Shown: positions 7,780-16,190 of the stretch, piece after piece
Position numbering within the stretch: the first letter of the stretch is position 1
Layout: every line of letters begins with the position of its first letter
Source of the DNA: Nitrospira sp. SG-bin2
Lineage (GTDB): Bacteria; Nitrospirota; Nitrospiria; Nitrospirales; Nitrospiraceae
Direction: 5' to 3'
Assembly (NCBI GenBank): GCA_002083405.1
Contig: LVWT01000001.1
Coordinates: 1-52,794 of the forward strand
Length of the DNA stretch: 52,794 nt
Made by a program: the position numbers and the translations under genes
Notes under the pieces: model-generated
What the model was told of the DNA's origin: nothing
The model's input: only the letters and a program-made list of their open reading frames with translations
Database searches by the model: none

Positions 7780-8226
7780 ATGAGCGATACCTACAATCTC
7801 CACCGCTTTCTCGACGCACAGGAGCGCGTCTATGACGCGGTCCTTGATGAACTGCGGTCCGGGAGAAAGGCCAGTCATTGGATCTGGTTTATCTTTCCGC
7901 AGATCACCGGGCTTGGTCATAGTGAAATGGCGCAGAGGTTTGCCATTACCTCGCTCGACGAAGCCAGGGCTTATCTGCAACACCCCACTCTCGGTCCCCG
8001 GCTCAGAGCATGTACCCAACTTGTTCTTGATGTGAATGGGCGCAGCGCTGAGGAGATCTTCGGATATCCCGATCATCTCAAATTCCGGTCCTGCATGACC
8101 TTGTTTCTGACTGCTGCCCCCGACCACACCCTCTTCAACAACGCCCTGCTCAAATACTTCGACGGCAAACCCGACCAATTAACACTCGCCCTCCTGTCTA
8201 AAAGCATATTGCCTCTTCATCAATAA
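7780..8226 (+). CDS. DUF1810 family protein
   Basis: The 148-residue protein carries the DUF1810 signature: YNLHRFLDAQE, then SHWIWFIFPQITGLG, and later FRSCMTLF. The length is typical. The molecular function of the family is not established. It stands about 100 bases after the island operon and about 75 bases before an orphan antitoxin gene, on the same strand, without overlap to either. Higher GC than the island suggests it was not acquired in the same event. Confidence 0.85.
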   Translation: MSDTYNLHRFLDAQERVYDAVLDELRSGRKASHWIWFIFPQITGLGHSEMAQRFAITSLDEARAYLQHPTLGPRLRACTQLVLDVNGRSAEEIFGYPDHLKFRSCMTLFLTAAPDHTLFNNALLKYFDGKPDQLTLALLSKSILPLHQ

Positions 8227-8253
8227 TCGGCCTCCCTCCCCCGGATAAATTAA

Positions 8254-8292
8254 TTGTACGCCACCTACCCGCAGTGGTAACGTAATCGTTAC
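8254..8292 (+). promoter_or_regulatory. promoter with operator palindrome
   Basis: TTGTAC (8254-8259), 18 bases, then TAACGT (8278-8283) form a plausible weak promoter. A perfect palindrome GTAACG-TAAT-CGTTAC (8277-8292) covers the -10 and the expected start. This is the placement expected for autorepression by the helix-turn-helix antitoxin encoded at 8315. Confidence 0.5.
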
Positions 8293-8314
8293 TTGCCTTG
8301 CAGTGCAGAGATTT

Positions 8315-8635
8315 ATGGGACTCACAAGGGAATTTAGAAACACGATCGCGGCGCGTGTGGAACGGGCCCCGCGCTTTCTGGAAGCACTTTTTACGGAGGC
8401 GCTCAATGCCTATTTCGCAGGCGACACCGCCGTAGGCAAAGCCATCCTCCGGGATCTCGTCAATGCCACTGTAGGGTTTGAAGAGCTGGCTCTGACACTC
8501 AAGAAACCAAGCAAGAGCTTGCATCGAATGCTGGCTCCGCGTGGAAATCCCAGCACGGATAACTTCTTCAGCATCGTAAACGCGCTTCAGAAAAAGGCGC
8601 ACGTCAAATTACGCGTAACGGCAACGGCCAGCTGA
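8315..8635 (+). CDS. orphan addiction-module antidote-like DNA-binding protein
   Basis: From the ATG at 8315 this is a 106-residue protein (MGLTREFRNTIAARVERAP). It resembles the family of putative addiction-module antidotes and prophage DNA-binding proteins: AGDTAVGKAILRDLVNAT, then EELALTLKKPSKSLHRML and GNPSTDNFFSIVNAL, a helix-turn-helix. An in-frame GTG at 8303 would add four residues. Related antitoxins usually follow a RelE-type toxin gene. Here the upstream gene is DUF1810, so the partner is missing or unrelated. A palindrome lies at the promoter. Confidence 0.75.
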   Translation: MGLTREFRNTIAARVERAPRFLEALFTEALNAYFAGDTAVGKAILRDLVNATVGFEELALTLKKPSKSLHRMLAPRGNPSTDNFFSIVNALQKKAHVKLRVTATAS

Positions 8636-8687
8636 AAGAGCACCGGCCCATCTCACAGCCCACTCGACTTCTACAACTTGGCCTTGC

Positions 8688-8999
8688 CTACGCTGCGCCT
8701 TTACGCGATTCACGGTGTAGAGCCTCGGCTACCGCGCGAGGGTTCCGAGTCGCAACGCGCAGAAGCGCGAGTGCTGGGCCGTCAGGGGTGCGCCTTCCCT
8801 GCTCCCAGTTGCGCAAGGTTGCCACGCTCACCCCGATCATCAGGGCAAACTCGGTTTGTGACGCCTTGAGCTTTTCCCGAACACTCTTCACATCGGTCGG
8901 TCGAAAGGTCGCCACTCGGGCAGGCTTCATGACCCCTCGCCGTATTTTCCCCGCCTGCCGGATGCTCGTCAGTAGTTCCTGAAATGCCGCGTCCTTCAT
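8688..8999 (-). CDS. HigA/NadS-type antitoxin, XRE family
   Basis: The 103-residue product starts at the ATG complementary to 8997-8999 (MKDAAFQELL). A longer in-frame extension only mirrors the toxin gene and is rejected. Residues 1-40 form the toxin-binding arm with the usual SIRQAGKIRRG. A helix-turn-helix follows (VREKLKASQTEFALMIGV, then ATLRNWEQGRRTPDGPALALL). This is the antitoxin format of RelE/HigB2-type modules. Its start overlaps the toxin stop by 4 bases, so the two are translationally coupled. Confidence 0.9.
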   Translation of the reverse strand: MKDAAFQELLTSIRQAGKIRRGVMKPARVATFRPTDVKSVREKLKASQTEFALMIGVSVATLRNWEQGRRTPDGPALALLRVATRNPRAVAEALHRESRKGAA

Positions 9000-9313
9000 G
9001 TGAATTCCTCCCGAACCAGTTTCGCCAGCGCCTTGAGCTGTGTGGCCGTCAAATCGCCCTGCTCGTTCTTCGCGTAGAGATACAGCATGTAAAATGTCTG
9101 GCTTGCCGGCTCCCAATAATAGATGAGGCGTACGCCCCCACGCTTACCTCGACCCGGCGCCGCCCAACGAAGTTTTCTCAATCCTGCTCCACCCTGAATA
9201 AGTGCGCCTTGGGCAGGACGAAGCAACATTGCCAACTGGAGTGCGCGATACATCTCATCGTCAAGATGACGACGGAGCGCGGCGGTAAATACCGGGGTCT
9301 CGACGAACCGCAT
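8996..9313 (-). CDS. RelE/HigB2-type toxin
   Basis: The 105-residue protein matches RelE/HigB-2-like toxins: FVETPVFTAALRRHL at the start, LRKLRWAAPGRGKRGG(V)RLIYYW in the middle and LYAKNEQGDLTATQLKAL near the end. Such toxins are ribosome-dependent mRNA interferases. It precedes its antitoxin. The ATG at 9313 has no ribosome binding site and lies 5 bases after the predicted -10, implying a leaderless transcript as for higB at 310. Confidence 0.9.
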   Translation of the reverse strand: MRFVETPVFTAALRRHLDDEMYRALQLAMLLRPAQGALIQGGAGLRKLRWAAPGRGKRGGVRLIYYWEPASQTFYMLYLYAKNEQGDLTATQLKALAKLVREEFT

Positions 9314-9318
9314 AGTCC

Positions 9319-9348
9319 ATGCTACGCCAATGGCGCAGTCTCTTGCAA
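9319..9348 (-). promoter_or_regulatory. TA promoter with palindrome in the spacer
   Basis: On the minus strand TTGCAA (9343-9348) and TAGCAT (9319-9324) are 18 bases apart. The spacer contains the 11-base palindrome CGCCAATGGCG (9325-9335), a likely operator for the antitoxin. The toxin ATG begins at 9313, about where transcription should start. Confidence 0.5.
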
Positions 9349-9585
9349 GATGGTTCCATTGCCCTATTCAGAAATGAGCCGGAACAATACCCCTGATTGG
9401 GCTCCATCGGGCTGTGACGCAGGTAGGTTCTATTGCGTTTGACCATCGCAACCTAACTGAATGATGACCCGCTTGCCGAAAACTGAGCCAAGAAACTAGA
9501 CACCTCCCCAATCCTGAGTATAATGGCCTCACTCCGTGCGCGATGCACGGAATCCACTTCAACCCTGAACCATCACGATAGGCCT

Positions 9586-10386
9586 ATGCCACATACACGC
9601 AAGCAAGTGCTCACCATCGCCGGCTCCGACTCCGGAGGAGGCGCCGGGATACAAGCTGATCTCAAAGCCATGTCCGCCAACGGCGTCTTCGCCATGTCGG
9701 TGATCACGGCGATTACGGCGCAGAATACGGAAGAGGTGACGGACGTCTTTGAATTGCCGCCCGCGATCATCGCCTCCCAAATCGACGCCGTCTTCGACGA
9801 TTTCGACGTCGCCGCTGTGAAGACCGGCATGCTGGGTTCCGCCGCCATCGTCGAAACGGTGGCCGCGATGTTGAAACCTCAGAACCTCGCCAACCTCGTC
9901 GTTGACCCGGTCATGATTTCCAAGAGCGGCCACTCCCTGCTGAAGCCGGACGCGATCGACGTCTTGAAAGCGCGCCTCTTTCCACTCGCCCTGGTGGTCA
10001 CGCCGAACGTGCATGAAGCCCAGCAACTGTCCGGCATCGAGATCAAGTCGCTGGCTGATGCGCGGCGGGCGGCGAAGGTGATCCACGGCTTTGGATGCAA
10101 GTACGTCTTGATCAAGGGCGGTCATCTGCTGACTGAGCGGGCCACCGATCTGTTGTACGACGGCCGGTTCTTCACCGTCTTCAAGGGCGACTTCATCGAC
10201 ACGCCGCACACCCATGGCACCGGCTGCACCTTCGCCTCCGCCATCGCCGCGCATCTTGCGCTCGGCAAGCCGATCGGCGACGCCGTACAAACCGCCAAGG
10301 CCTACCTCACGGAAGCGATCCGCCATAGTCTGGCGATCGGCCACGGGCACGGCCCGACAGACCACTTTTATTTCCTCGAGCGATAA
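9586..10386 (+). CDS. thiD: hydroxymethylpyrimidine/phosphomethylpyrimidine kinase
   Basis: ThiD phosphorylates HMP and HMP-P to HMP-PP for thiamine synthesis. The 266-residue protein has VLTIAGSDSGGGAGIQADLK (residues 7-26), the family's substrate-binding start. It continues with MSVITAITAQNT, VKTGMLGS, VVDPVM and the C-terminal anion-hole motif HGTGCTFASAIAAHL. An upstream in-frame ATG at 9523 gives a poorly conserved extension, so 9586 is preferred. The gene stands alone from thiC and thi4, which are at 38-41 kb. Confidence 0.95.
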   Translation: MPHTRKQVLTIAGSDSGGGAGIQADLKAMSANGVFAMSVITAITAQNTEEVTDVFELPPAIIASQIDAVFDDFDVAAVKTGMLGSAAIVETVAAMLKPQNLANLVVDPVMISKSGHSLLKPDAIDVLKARLFPLALVVTPNVHEAQQLSGIEIKSLADARRAAKVIHGFGCKYVLIKGGHLLTERATDLLYDGRFFTVFKGDFIDTPHTHGTGCTFASAIAAHLALGKPIGDAVQTAKAYLTEAIRHSLAIGHGHGPTDHFYFLER

Positions 10387-10395
10387 GAGGCACGG

Positions 10396-11688
10396 ATGCT
10401 GCGGCGTTGTCCTCCCATCGTACTGCTCCTCACGGGTTTCAGCTGGCTCGTGCTCGCGTCGATCCTGGGCCTGGCTATCCTGATCGGGCTGGTCCATGGC
10501 ACCCCGCTCCCTTCCTGGGTTCGGCAGATCCATGTGCATGCCGCCCTGGTCGGCGGTGTGACGCAGATGATCCTCGGCGGATTCCTTGCCCTGATGCCGC
10601 TCTCGCATCCACCCGGTTCGACCAGACAGGACTCTCAACTTCCGGCGTTTCTGGCGCTCAATACCGGCACGGTCGCCATGCTGATAGGATTCTGGCTGCA
10701 TCACTATCAGCTCGTCGGCGCCGCCGGAGTACTCGTCGGCGCCGCCTGTGTCCGGGTGGCCTATGTCGCATGGTCCCGATCGAGCCAGCATGTTCCATCG
10801 AATTGGAACCGCTGGTATTACGCCGTGGCCTTCCTGGCCCTGTTCGGCGGGCTGGCCTGCGGCGAGACGCTCGCCTTCGGCCTCATGCCGGAATCGTACG
10901 GCCATCTGCGGCTCGCCCATATCCATCTCGGGCTGATTGGCTTTGCGATTGTGGTCATCATCGGCGCGCTCCTCATCCTCCTGCCGACGGTGCTGAATAC
11001 GTCCGGCTCCAGCCCCACACTCAAGCAACCGGCAGTGATCCTCATGCTGCTGGGCGTGGCGGCACTCATTGGAGGATTCCTGAACACATCGGTCATGATC
11101 CAACTTGCGGCCGGAGGGGTCCTCTTCGCCGGAGGAGCACTGTACACGGTGAATCTGTTTCGAACCTGGATGGGATCAGCACACAATGGCAATGCGGCCT
11201 CGGACCACCTTTTAATCGGCCTCTTCTTTCTCCTCTTCACGATCCTGTTGGGAATCCTGGTAGGGGTCAACAGCCTCTCCAGCCCGCCGGTGATGCCCTT
11301 TGGCACCTTGCACCTCATCGCTTACACCCATATGGCCCTGTTGGGATTCATCCTGCAAACGAGCATGGGCATGCTTTCGCATGTCATCCCTCTCACGATC
11401 GCCACAAGCCGCGTGCCCAACAGCAAGAAACGCGAGCCCTATCTTGAATGGCTCACCAGGATCATGGACCGCTGGCGGACCATCCAAGTCGGCGGGCTTA
11501 GCCTTGGAACGATGGGGCTGGGCATCCTGGCGACACTCACGTGGAATGTGCCGCTGGGCTCAATCTACATCCGGGTAATGACCTGGGCTTGTTTTGGACT
11601 TCTCCTCAGCAGCCTGATTCTCTTTTCCGTCAAGCTTGTCCTGCTGCTCAGCCTGCAACCAAAAGATTCCCATTCATCGGTGGCTTGA
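10396..11688 (+). CDS. 12-helix membrane protein, haem-copper oxidase subunit I-like
   Basis: The 430 residues form about 12 hydrophobic helices. Paired histidines lie inside helices: RQIHVHAALVGG near residue 43, LRLAHIHLGLIGFAIV near 174, LHLIAYTHMALLGF near 312 and MLSHVIP near 331. This pattern recalls haem ligands in cbb3-type oxidase subunit I and NnrS-like proteins. The copper-ligand and proton-channel motifs of a true oxidase are not evident to me. GAGG lies before the ATG, which is 9 bases after the thiD stop, so the two may be co-transcribed. Function is unknown. Confidence 0.6.
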   Translation: MLRRCPPIVLLLTGFSWLVLASILGLAILIGLVHGTPLPSWVRQIHVHAALVGGVTQMILGGFLALMPLSHPPGSTRQDSQLPAFLALNTGTVAMLIGFWLHHYQLVGAAGVLVGAACVRVAYVAWSRSSQHVPSNWNRWYYAVAFLALFGGLACGETLAFGLMPESYGHLRLAHIHLGLIGFAIVVIIGALLILLPTVLNTSGSSPTLKQPAVILMLLGVAALIGGFLNTSVMIQLAAGGVLFAGGALYTVNLFRTWMGSAHNGNAASDHLLIGLFFLLFTILLGILVGVNSLSSPPVMPFGTLHLIAYTHMALLGFILQTSMGMLSHVIPLTIATSRVPNSKKREPYLEWLTRIMDRWRTIQVGGLSLGTMGLGILATLTWNVPLGSIYIRVMTWACFGLLLSSLILFSVKLVLLLSLQPKDSHSSVA

Positions 11689-11926
11689 CCTATTTCCACT
11701 CTTCCCCTTGCCGTAGCCGCCCTCTTTTCCCTACACCTCCTGAACAATTCTGGCCCAGTAGACCGCACATAACCTGCCGTATTTTCAGAATACCTGGCCC
11801 TTATTTCTCAGCCTGTTTCTTGCTCTACGTGTGATACCGGTCCGCTTGCGGCGGGACAGGACATACATCGCACATCACGAAGACAGCCTGAATGTGCTGC
11901 CGTTTCAGGAAAGGGAGGCCCCGGTA
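11689..11926. other. non-coding stretch
   Basis: The gap between the membrane protein and the next gene holds no supported gene. An in-frame extension from 11831 is possible but has no ribosome binding site, whereas GGGAGG lies at the right distance before 11927. Confidence 0.5.
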
Positions 11927-13378
11927 ATGAAGAACTCGAATTCATGGCTTTTTTGGCCGGATCACGTCGCGTTGTCCGTGCTCGTACTCGCCTTGATGGC
12001 GATGGTCTTTCTCTACGCCGCGCGTAAACCGATGCACGGGATCATCCATTCGACGTGCACGCTGATGTCCCACAGTATGCGATTTGTATCCCGGTGGCTC
12101 TTCCTCGCCGCGGACAATATGCGGCTGCGCAATCAGTCGGTCTTGCTGGCTCACGGGCAGGAAAGCGAAGCGGTCATCATTGAGCGGGAATTCGAGCGAG
12201 TGGGGAATATCCTCCGCAAGGACATGCAGGAGTTTCCCGCCTTGCAGCGAAAAATGCTGGAAGAGGCGACACGCATGGAGGACGAGTACCGCAAATGTGG
12301 CGTCGTCCCGCCCCCTCCCCCGGAATGGGTGACGGCGCTCGAATCGGTGGCACAGATCAAGTCGGGAGGAGACATCCCCCGCAAATTACTCGAGGACATC
12401 GGGAAGTCCATTCAAAAGATCCACGACAAAACCATCGCAGAGTTCCGCCGTTCCTATGAAGAGCGGCACAAGATCTTAAATGCCATGCAGCCCTCCTGGC
12501 GAACAGTTGAGAAACTGATGGGCGAGATGGACAAGAAGATGGTCACGCTTCAGACCAACGCGAAGCAAATCGACGTGCATATCGGGAAGTTCGAAGGCAT
12601 CCGCGCCAAAGACAGCAAGACCGAACACGCCTTGACGATATCCTCGTTCGTCCACCTGGCTATCTCGTCGCTGGTCATGGTCATCGCGCTGGGCGGCGCC
12701 TTCATCAACTACAAATTGATCGCGTTGCCGATGTCGGAAATGGTGGGGGCCAGCGATTACCTCATGAGTAACCTCAAGACATCCGATGTCGCAGCGCTGG
12801 TCATCATTCTGATGGAAGCGTCGATGGGGTTGTTCCTGCTCGAATCGTTGCGCATTACGCAATTATTTCCCAGAATCGCGAGCATGGACGACCGCATGCG
12901 ACGCCGATTGATGATCGCCTCGCTGGCATTTCTGACCATTCTGGCTGCAATCGAATCGTCTCTTGCGCTGATGCGCGACATGCTGGTCGCTGATAAGGCG
13001 TCACTGATGCGCGACCTCGCCTCCATCGCTCCGGCCCCGTCGGACGGGCTGCTCACCAGCATCCCGATGATCGGTCAAATGGTCATGGGCTTCGTGCTGC
13101 CCTTCGCACTGGCGTTTGTGGCCATCCCCTTTGAGAGCATGATCCATTCGATGCGCACCGTCGTCGGCGTGTGTCTGGTGCAGGGCATGCGCGGCCTCGG
13201 CGTCACGCTCAGATTCCTGGGCCTGCTGTTCAAACGCCTCGCCAAGGTGTTCGAAATGGCCTATGACGTCACGATCGTCGTTCCGCTGATGGTCGAGCGC
13301 TGGGTGCTGACGATGCGTACCGGTCCATCAGTGGAGATGGAAGAGCCGGCGCTTTCAAAACAGAGGAGAGCGGCATGA
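11927..13378 (+). CDS. coiled-coil inner-membrane protein
   Basis: This 483-residue protein is not in a family I can name. A first membrane segment lies at about residues 14-34. A long, highly charged coiled-coil-like region follows (about 65-240, with a PPPPPEW break near 135). Four or more hydrophobic segments lie near 245-265, 290-312, 335-355 and 390-412. The start at 11927 has GGGAGG upstream. Its stop overlaps the start of the VWA lipoprotein gene by 4 bases, so the two proteins are probably made together and may form an envelope complex. Confidence 0.75.
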   Translation: MKNSNSWLFWPDHVALSVLVLALMAMVFLYAARKPMHGIIHSTCTLMSHSMRFVSRWLFLAADNMRLRNQSVLLAHGQESEAVIIEREFERVGNILRKDMQEFPALQRKMLEEATRMEDEYRKCGVVPPPPPEWVTALESVAQIKSGGDIPRKLLEDIGKSIQKIHDKTIAEFRRSYEERHKILNAMQPSWRTVEKLMGEMDKKMVTLQTNAKQIDVHIGKFEGIRAKDSKTEHALTISSFVHLAISSLVMVIALGGAFINYKLIALPMSEMVGASDYLMSNLKTSDVAALVIILMEASMGLFLLESLRITQLFPRIASMDDRMRRRLMIASLAFLTILAAIESSLALMRDMLVADKASLMRDLASIAPAPSDGLLTSIPMIGQMVMGFVLPFALAFVAIPFESMIHSMRTVVGVCLVQGMRGLGVTLRFLGLLFKRLAKVFEMAYDVTIVVPLMVERWVLTMRTGPSVEMEEPALSKQRRAA

Positions 13379-14037
13379 AGAAGTCTCTCGCGATCTTAGC
13401 CTTGTCGTTGGGCATCGTGTCCCTCGGCGCGTGCGGCGATAACCGGATGCATAGTCACGGGGTATATATGCTGGTCGATACCTCCGGCACCTATGCCCGC
13501 GAGATGGGCAAAGCCGCGAAAATCGTTAACTACCTGTTGGCGACCTTGAATCCGGGCGACTCCCTGGCCGTGGCCAAGGTGGAGAGCCGTAGCTTCACCG
13601 AAAAAGATATCGTGGCCAAGGTCACCTTCGACAAGCGCCCGTCGCAGGCCACCTCGCAAAAACGTGTCTTCAAAGACAAAATCCAATCGTTTGCCAAAGA
13701 GATCAAAGGGAGCGCCTATACCGACATCACCGGCGGATTGATTCAGGGCGCGGAATACTTGAATGAGACCAAGTCCGGCATCAAGACCATCGTGATTTTC
13801 TCGGATATGCAGGAAGAATTGGGCAAGGGCACAATCCGGGACTTCCCCATCAGCCTCGATGGTTTCCGGGTCGTGGCGCTCAATGTCACCAAGCTCGGCA
13901 CGGACAACGCCGACCCCCGGCTCTACCTCGACCGCCTGGCGCGCTGGGAAGCCCGGGTACGAAAGGCCGGTGCGACCGAGTGGGTGGTCGTCAACGACCT
14001 GGAGCACAATCTGGAATCTATTTTGGTAACTCGCTGA
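13375..14037 (+). CDS. VWA-domain lipoprotein
   Basis: The 220-residue protein has a lipoprotein signal peptide (MKKSLAIL... with lipobox SLGAC). It then has a von Willebrand factor A-like fold beginning VYMLVDTSGTYA, where DTSGT is a metal-ion-dependent adhesion motif of the DxSxT type. TIVIFSDMQEE is the second conserved strand and turn. VWA domains mediate metal-dependent protein contacts. It is predicted to be anchored to a membrane facing the periplasm and is coupled by a 4-base overlap to the coiled-coil membrane protein upstream. Confidence 0.82.
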   Translation: MKKSLAILALSLGIVSLGACGDNRMHSHGVYMLVDTSGTYAREMGKAAKIVNYLLATLNPGDSLAVAKVESRSFTEKDIVAKVTFDKRPSQATSQKRVFKDKIQSFAKEIKGSAYTDITGGLIQGAEYLNETKSGIKTIVIFSDMQEELGKGTIRDFPISLDGFRVVALNVTKLGTDNADPRLYLDRLARWEARVRKAGATEWVVVNDLEHNLESILVTR

Positions 14038-14149
14038 CGGGCCGATGCCGTGCATCACTCCACGCGCAGGGCCTTGAACAGACTCCGCTTCTGATCCTCC
14101 GGCACGGACAGCCGACTTCAGAGACACCGTTCTGGTACAATCCCACCCC

Positions 14150-14914
14150 GTGGAAACACACGATTGGTATCATGACGCTCCCGGCCACCGGATCTCCTCC
14201 ATCCTGACCACACCGGACGGCGGCACAGAGCGGATTGCTGTGTTGTGCCATGGATTTCTTTCCTCTAAAACCAGCTCGACCAACAACACCTTAACCCGCA
14301 TGTTGATTGAGCGGGGAATCGCCACGTTCCGTTTCGACTTCTTCGGACAGGGAGACAGTCAAGGCCCTTTCGAAGAGATCACCACCACGCTGGCGGTAGG
14401 CCAAGCCCTGGCCGCGCTGGACCTTGTCACACAACAAGGCTATCGCCGGATCGGATTGATGGGTTCGAGCTTCGGCGGGCTGGTATCGATCTTGACCGCC
14501 GCGCAGCGGCCTGATCTGGCCTGTCTTGCGTTGAAATGCCCCGTGGTCGATTTCGCGGAAGAACTCCGGTTGGGGTTCGGGGACAAAGAACTGGCGCGCT
14601 GGAAAGCGACCGATACCATCCCCAACATCATGGGCGGCCCGGACCGGATCGCACTTCGCTATGCCTTCTACGAAGACTGCTTACGCCGGATTGCCTACGA
14701 GCCGGCGAGATCGATCACCGCCCCCACCGTCATCGTGCAGGGCGAGCAGGATGAGCATGTTCCGCTTCACCAGAGCCGCCGACTTTATGACGCGCTTCAC
14801 GTGAAGAAACACCTGGAGCTGCTGCCCGGCGCCGACCATCAATTTACGAAGCGGGAAGATTTTACGCGGATGACGAACGTAATCGCCGATTGGCTGACGG
14901 AACACCTGGCATGA
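14150..14914 (+). CDS. alpha/beta hydrolase
   Basis: The 254-residue protein has the alpha/beta-hydrolase plan: VLCHGFLSS (oxyanion region), FRFDFFGQGDS, nucleophile elbow GSSFGG with S107, a likely acid in QGEQDEHVP and a histidine in LPGADHQF. It has no signal peptide, so it is cytoplasmic. The substrate is unknown; an esterase or lysophospholipase-type activity is the usual guess. The start codon is GTG at 14150. Confidence 0.88.
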   Translation: METHDWYHDAPGHRISSILTTPDGGTERIAVLCHGFLSSKTSSTNNTLTRMLIERGIATFRFDFFGQGDSQGPFEEITTTLAVGQALAALDLVTQQGYRRIGLMGSSFGGLVSILTAAQRPDLACLALKCPVVDFAEELRLGFGDKELARWKATDTIPNIMGGPDRIALRYAFYEDCLRRIAYEPARSITAPTVIVQGEQDEHVPLHQSRRLYDALHVKKHLELLPGADHQFTKREDFTRMTNVIADWLTEHLA

Positions 14915-15004
14915 GTACGGGCGCACATACCGATTGACGTCATGATGGTTGGCGCTTGGCGGGATTTCAGCAGTCCCGGCTGTCGAGCAAGATCGATCGC
15001 TCGC

Positions 15005-15349
15005 TCATTTCGACGTCACTTTGAAGGTATCACCGGCGAAAATGAGCCCCTCGGTCCCGTCCGGCAGCTTGACGTGGAAGGCATCATGGTCCGTGCCGTG
15101 ATACACGCCGATGGCTCTTGCCGTTTCGCCTGCCTTCAGAATCGCAATGACTTTCCCCGGCTGAACACTCGTGTTCGCGGCTTCCGAAGAAACCGGAGAC
15201 TTCTCTATACTGAGTACCTCCGTGGGCTTTTCGATCGAGAGGATCGTCTCGCGATTGTCGCACCCAACCGGCATGACCGCACTACAGACCGCCAGCGCAA
15301 CTATCGTGAATCGATTTCGAAGTCGACTTGCCACAGCGTTCAACCACAT
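15005..15349 (-). CDS. SH3-like lipoprotein
   Basis: From the ATG complementary to 15347-15349 (MWLNAVASRL) this is a 114-residue protein. It has a signal peptide ending in lipobox MPVGC. The C-terminal half (AGETARAIGVYHGT, VKLPDGTEGLIFAGDTF) resembles a bacterial SH3 domain. A longer frame to 15457 has no merit because the signal peptide must be N-terminal. Probably an envelope lipoprotein of unknown role. It follows the methyltransferase gene on the same strand. Confidence 0.72.
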   Translation of the reverse strand: MWLNAVASRLRNRFTIVALAVCSAVMPVGCDNRETILSIEKPTEVLSIEKSPVSSEAANTSVQPGKVIAILKAGETARAIGVYHGTDHDAFHVKLPDGTEGLIFAGDTFKVTSK

Positions 15350-15429
15350 ACCCTCTCGCACCCCGCTTCCTGTTATGGATGGATTCCCATCCCACAATGT
15401 TGACGTTGGAGTGACCCTCACTGCCCTGC

Positions 15430-16092
15430 TCAATAAATGACGCCGCCGACCACCCAATGCCGGTCATCCGGAATGTCGATCAATAGCCGGGTGAGATTCA
15501 TGCGGGCGAGCTGCGTCGTCACCTCATCTTCGGTGAACGCGGCCAGCAGGGAGTTATAGAAATCCCGGCGTAAAATGTCCGGCTCGCCGGCGGCATACCG
15601 ATCGACGATGGCCTGGGCCTCTTCCGGCGAATCGGGCCGGAGCAAATCCATCACCAGCACCGGCGAACCGGGTTTCACCAACAACCACAGCTTGTGCCAA
15701 AACTGCAACGGATTCGGCAGATGATGCAGCAGGCTGTTGGACATCGCCGCATCGGCAATCCTGGCGCCGGGAACCGCATCGATCCGTTCGCAACTCAGCG
15801 TGATTCGGTCGGCAAGCCCGGCTTGCTTCACCGCCTGCTCACCCAGCCGGATCATCGGGGCCGAGGCATCGATGCCGACGACCTGACAGGCCGGATACAG
15901 CCTGGCGAATCGAATCGGGATGTCGGCAGGGCCGCACCCCAGGTCCAGCACGCGGCCCCCGGAAAAGTCCGGAAAGTACTCGCGAAACCGGTCGACGAAT
16001 CCTTGATTCTCTTCCGCGAAGTCGGCGCGCGCGTAGACCTCCGCCTGCAACGGATCGTCCATCAATTCCGGTTCAAGTATCCGGTCCATCAT
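15430..16092 (-). CDS. class I SAM-dependent methyltransferase
   Basis: From MMDRILEPEL at 16092 the protein has 220 residues. Motif I is RVLDLGCGPADIPIRFA, followed by CQVVGIDASAPMI (acidic loop) and NSLLHHLPNP, as in UbiE-like methyltransferases. The substrate is unknown. The frame extends upstream to 16128, but those 12 codons come from the intergenic repeat at 16101-16190, so the internal start is preferred. It may be co-transcribed after prmA and the MOSC gene. Confidence 0.85.
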   Translation of the reverse strand: MMDRILEPELMDDPLQAEVYARADFAEENQGFVDRFREYFPDFSGGRVLDLGCGPADIPIRFARLYPACQVVGIDASAPMIRLGEQAVKQAGLADRITLSCERIDAVPGARIADAAMSNSLLHHLPNPLQFWHKLWLLVKPGSPVLVMDLLRPDSPEEAQAIVDRYAAGEPDILRRDFYNSLLAAFTEDEVTTQLARMNLTRLLIDIPDDRHWVVGGVIY

Positions 16093-16100
16093 CTTTGTCA

Positions 16101-16190
16101 CTCGTGAAGCGTATCTCGTATCTCGCAACCAAAGCTGAGAAACGCTCTCTTTCCGTCCTGCGCTTCACGCTTCACGAAATACGCTTCACG
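16101..16190. repeat. intergenic hairpin repeat, GTGAAGCG family, copy 1
   Basis: The left arm (16101-16126) carries CGTGAAGCGTATCTCGTATC. The right arm (16160-16190) carries CTTCACGAAATACGCTTCACG, its imperfect inverse. A near copy lies at 33018-33098, and a fragment of the same words ends repeat A near 25975. The MOSC gene's TGA stop lies in the last bases of the right arm. Confidence 0.8.

Noticed and set aside
9559..11103. 514-residue minus-strand open frame
   Set aside because: It lies antisense across thiD and the oxidase-like gene, both clearly conserved, and its composition (rich in R, G, D, H) is typical of an antisense shadow.
13396..14127. 243-residue minus-strand open frame
   Set aside because: Antisense to the VWA lipoprotein gene, which has a signal peptide and domain motifs.
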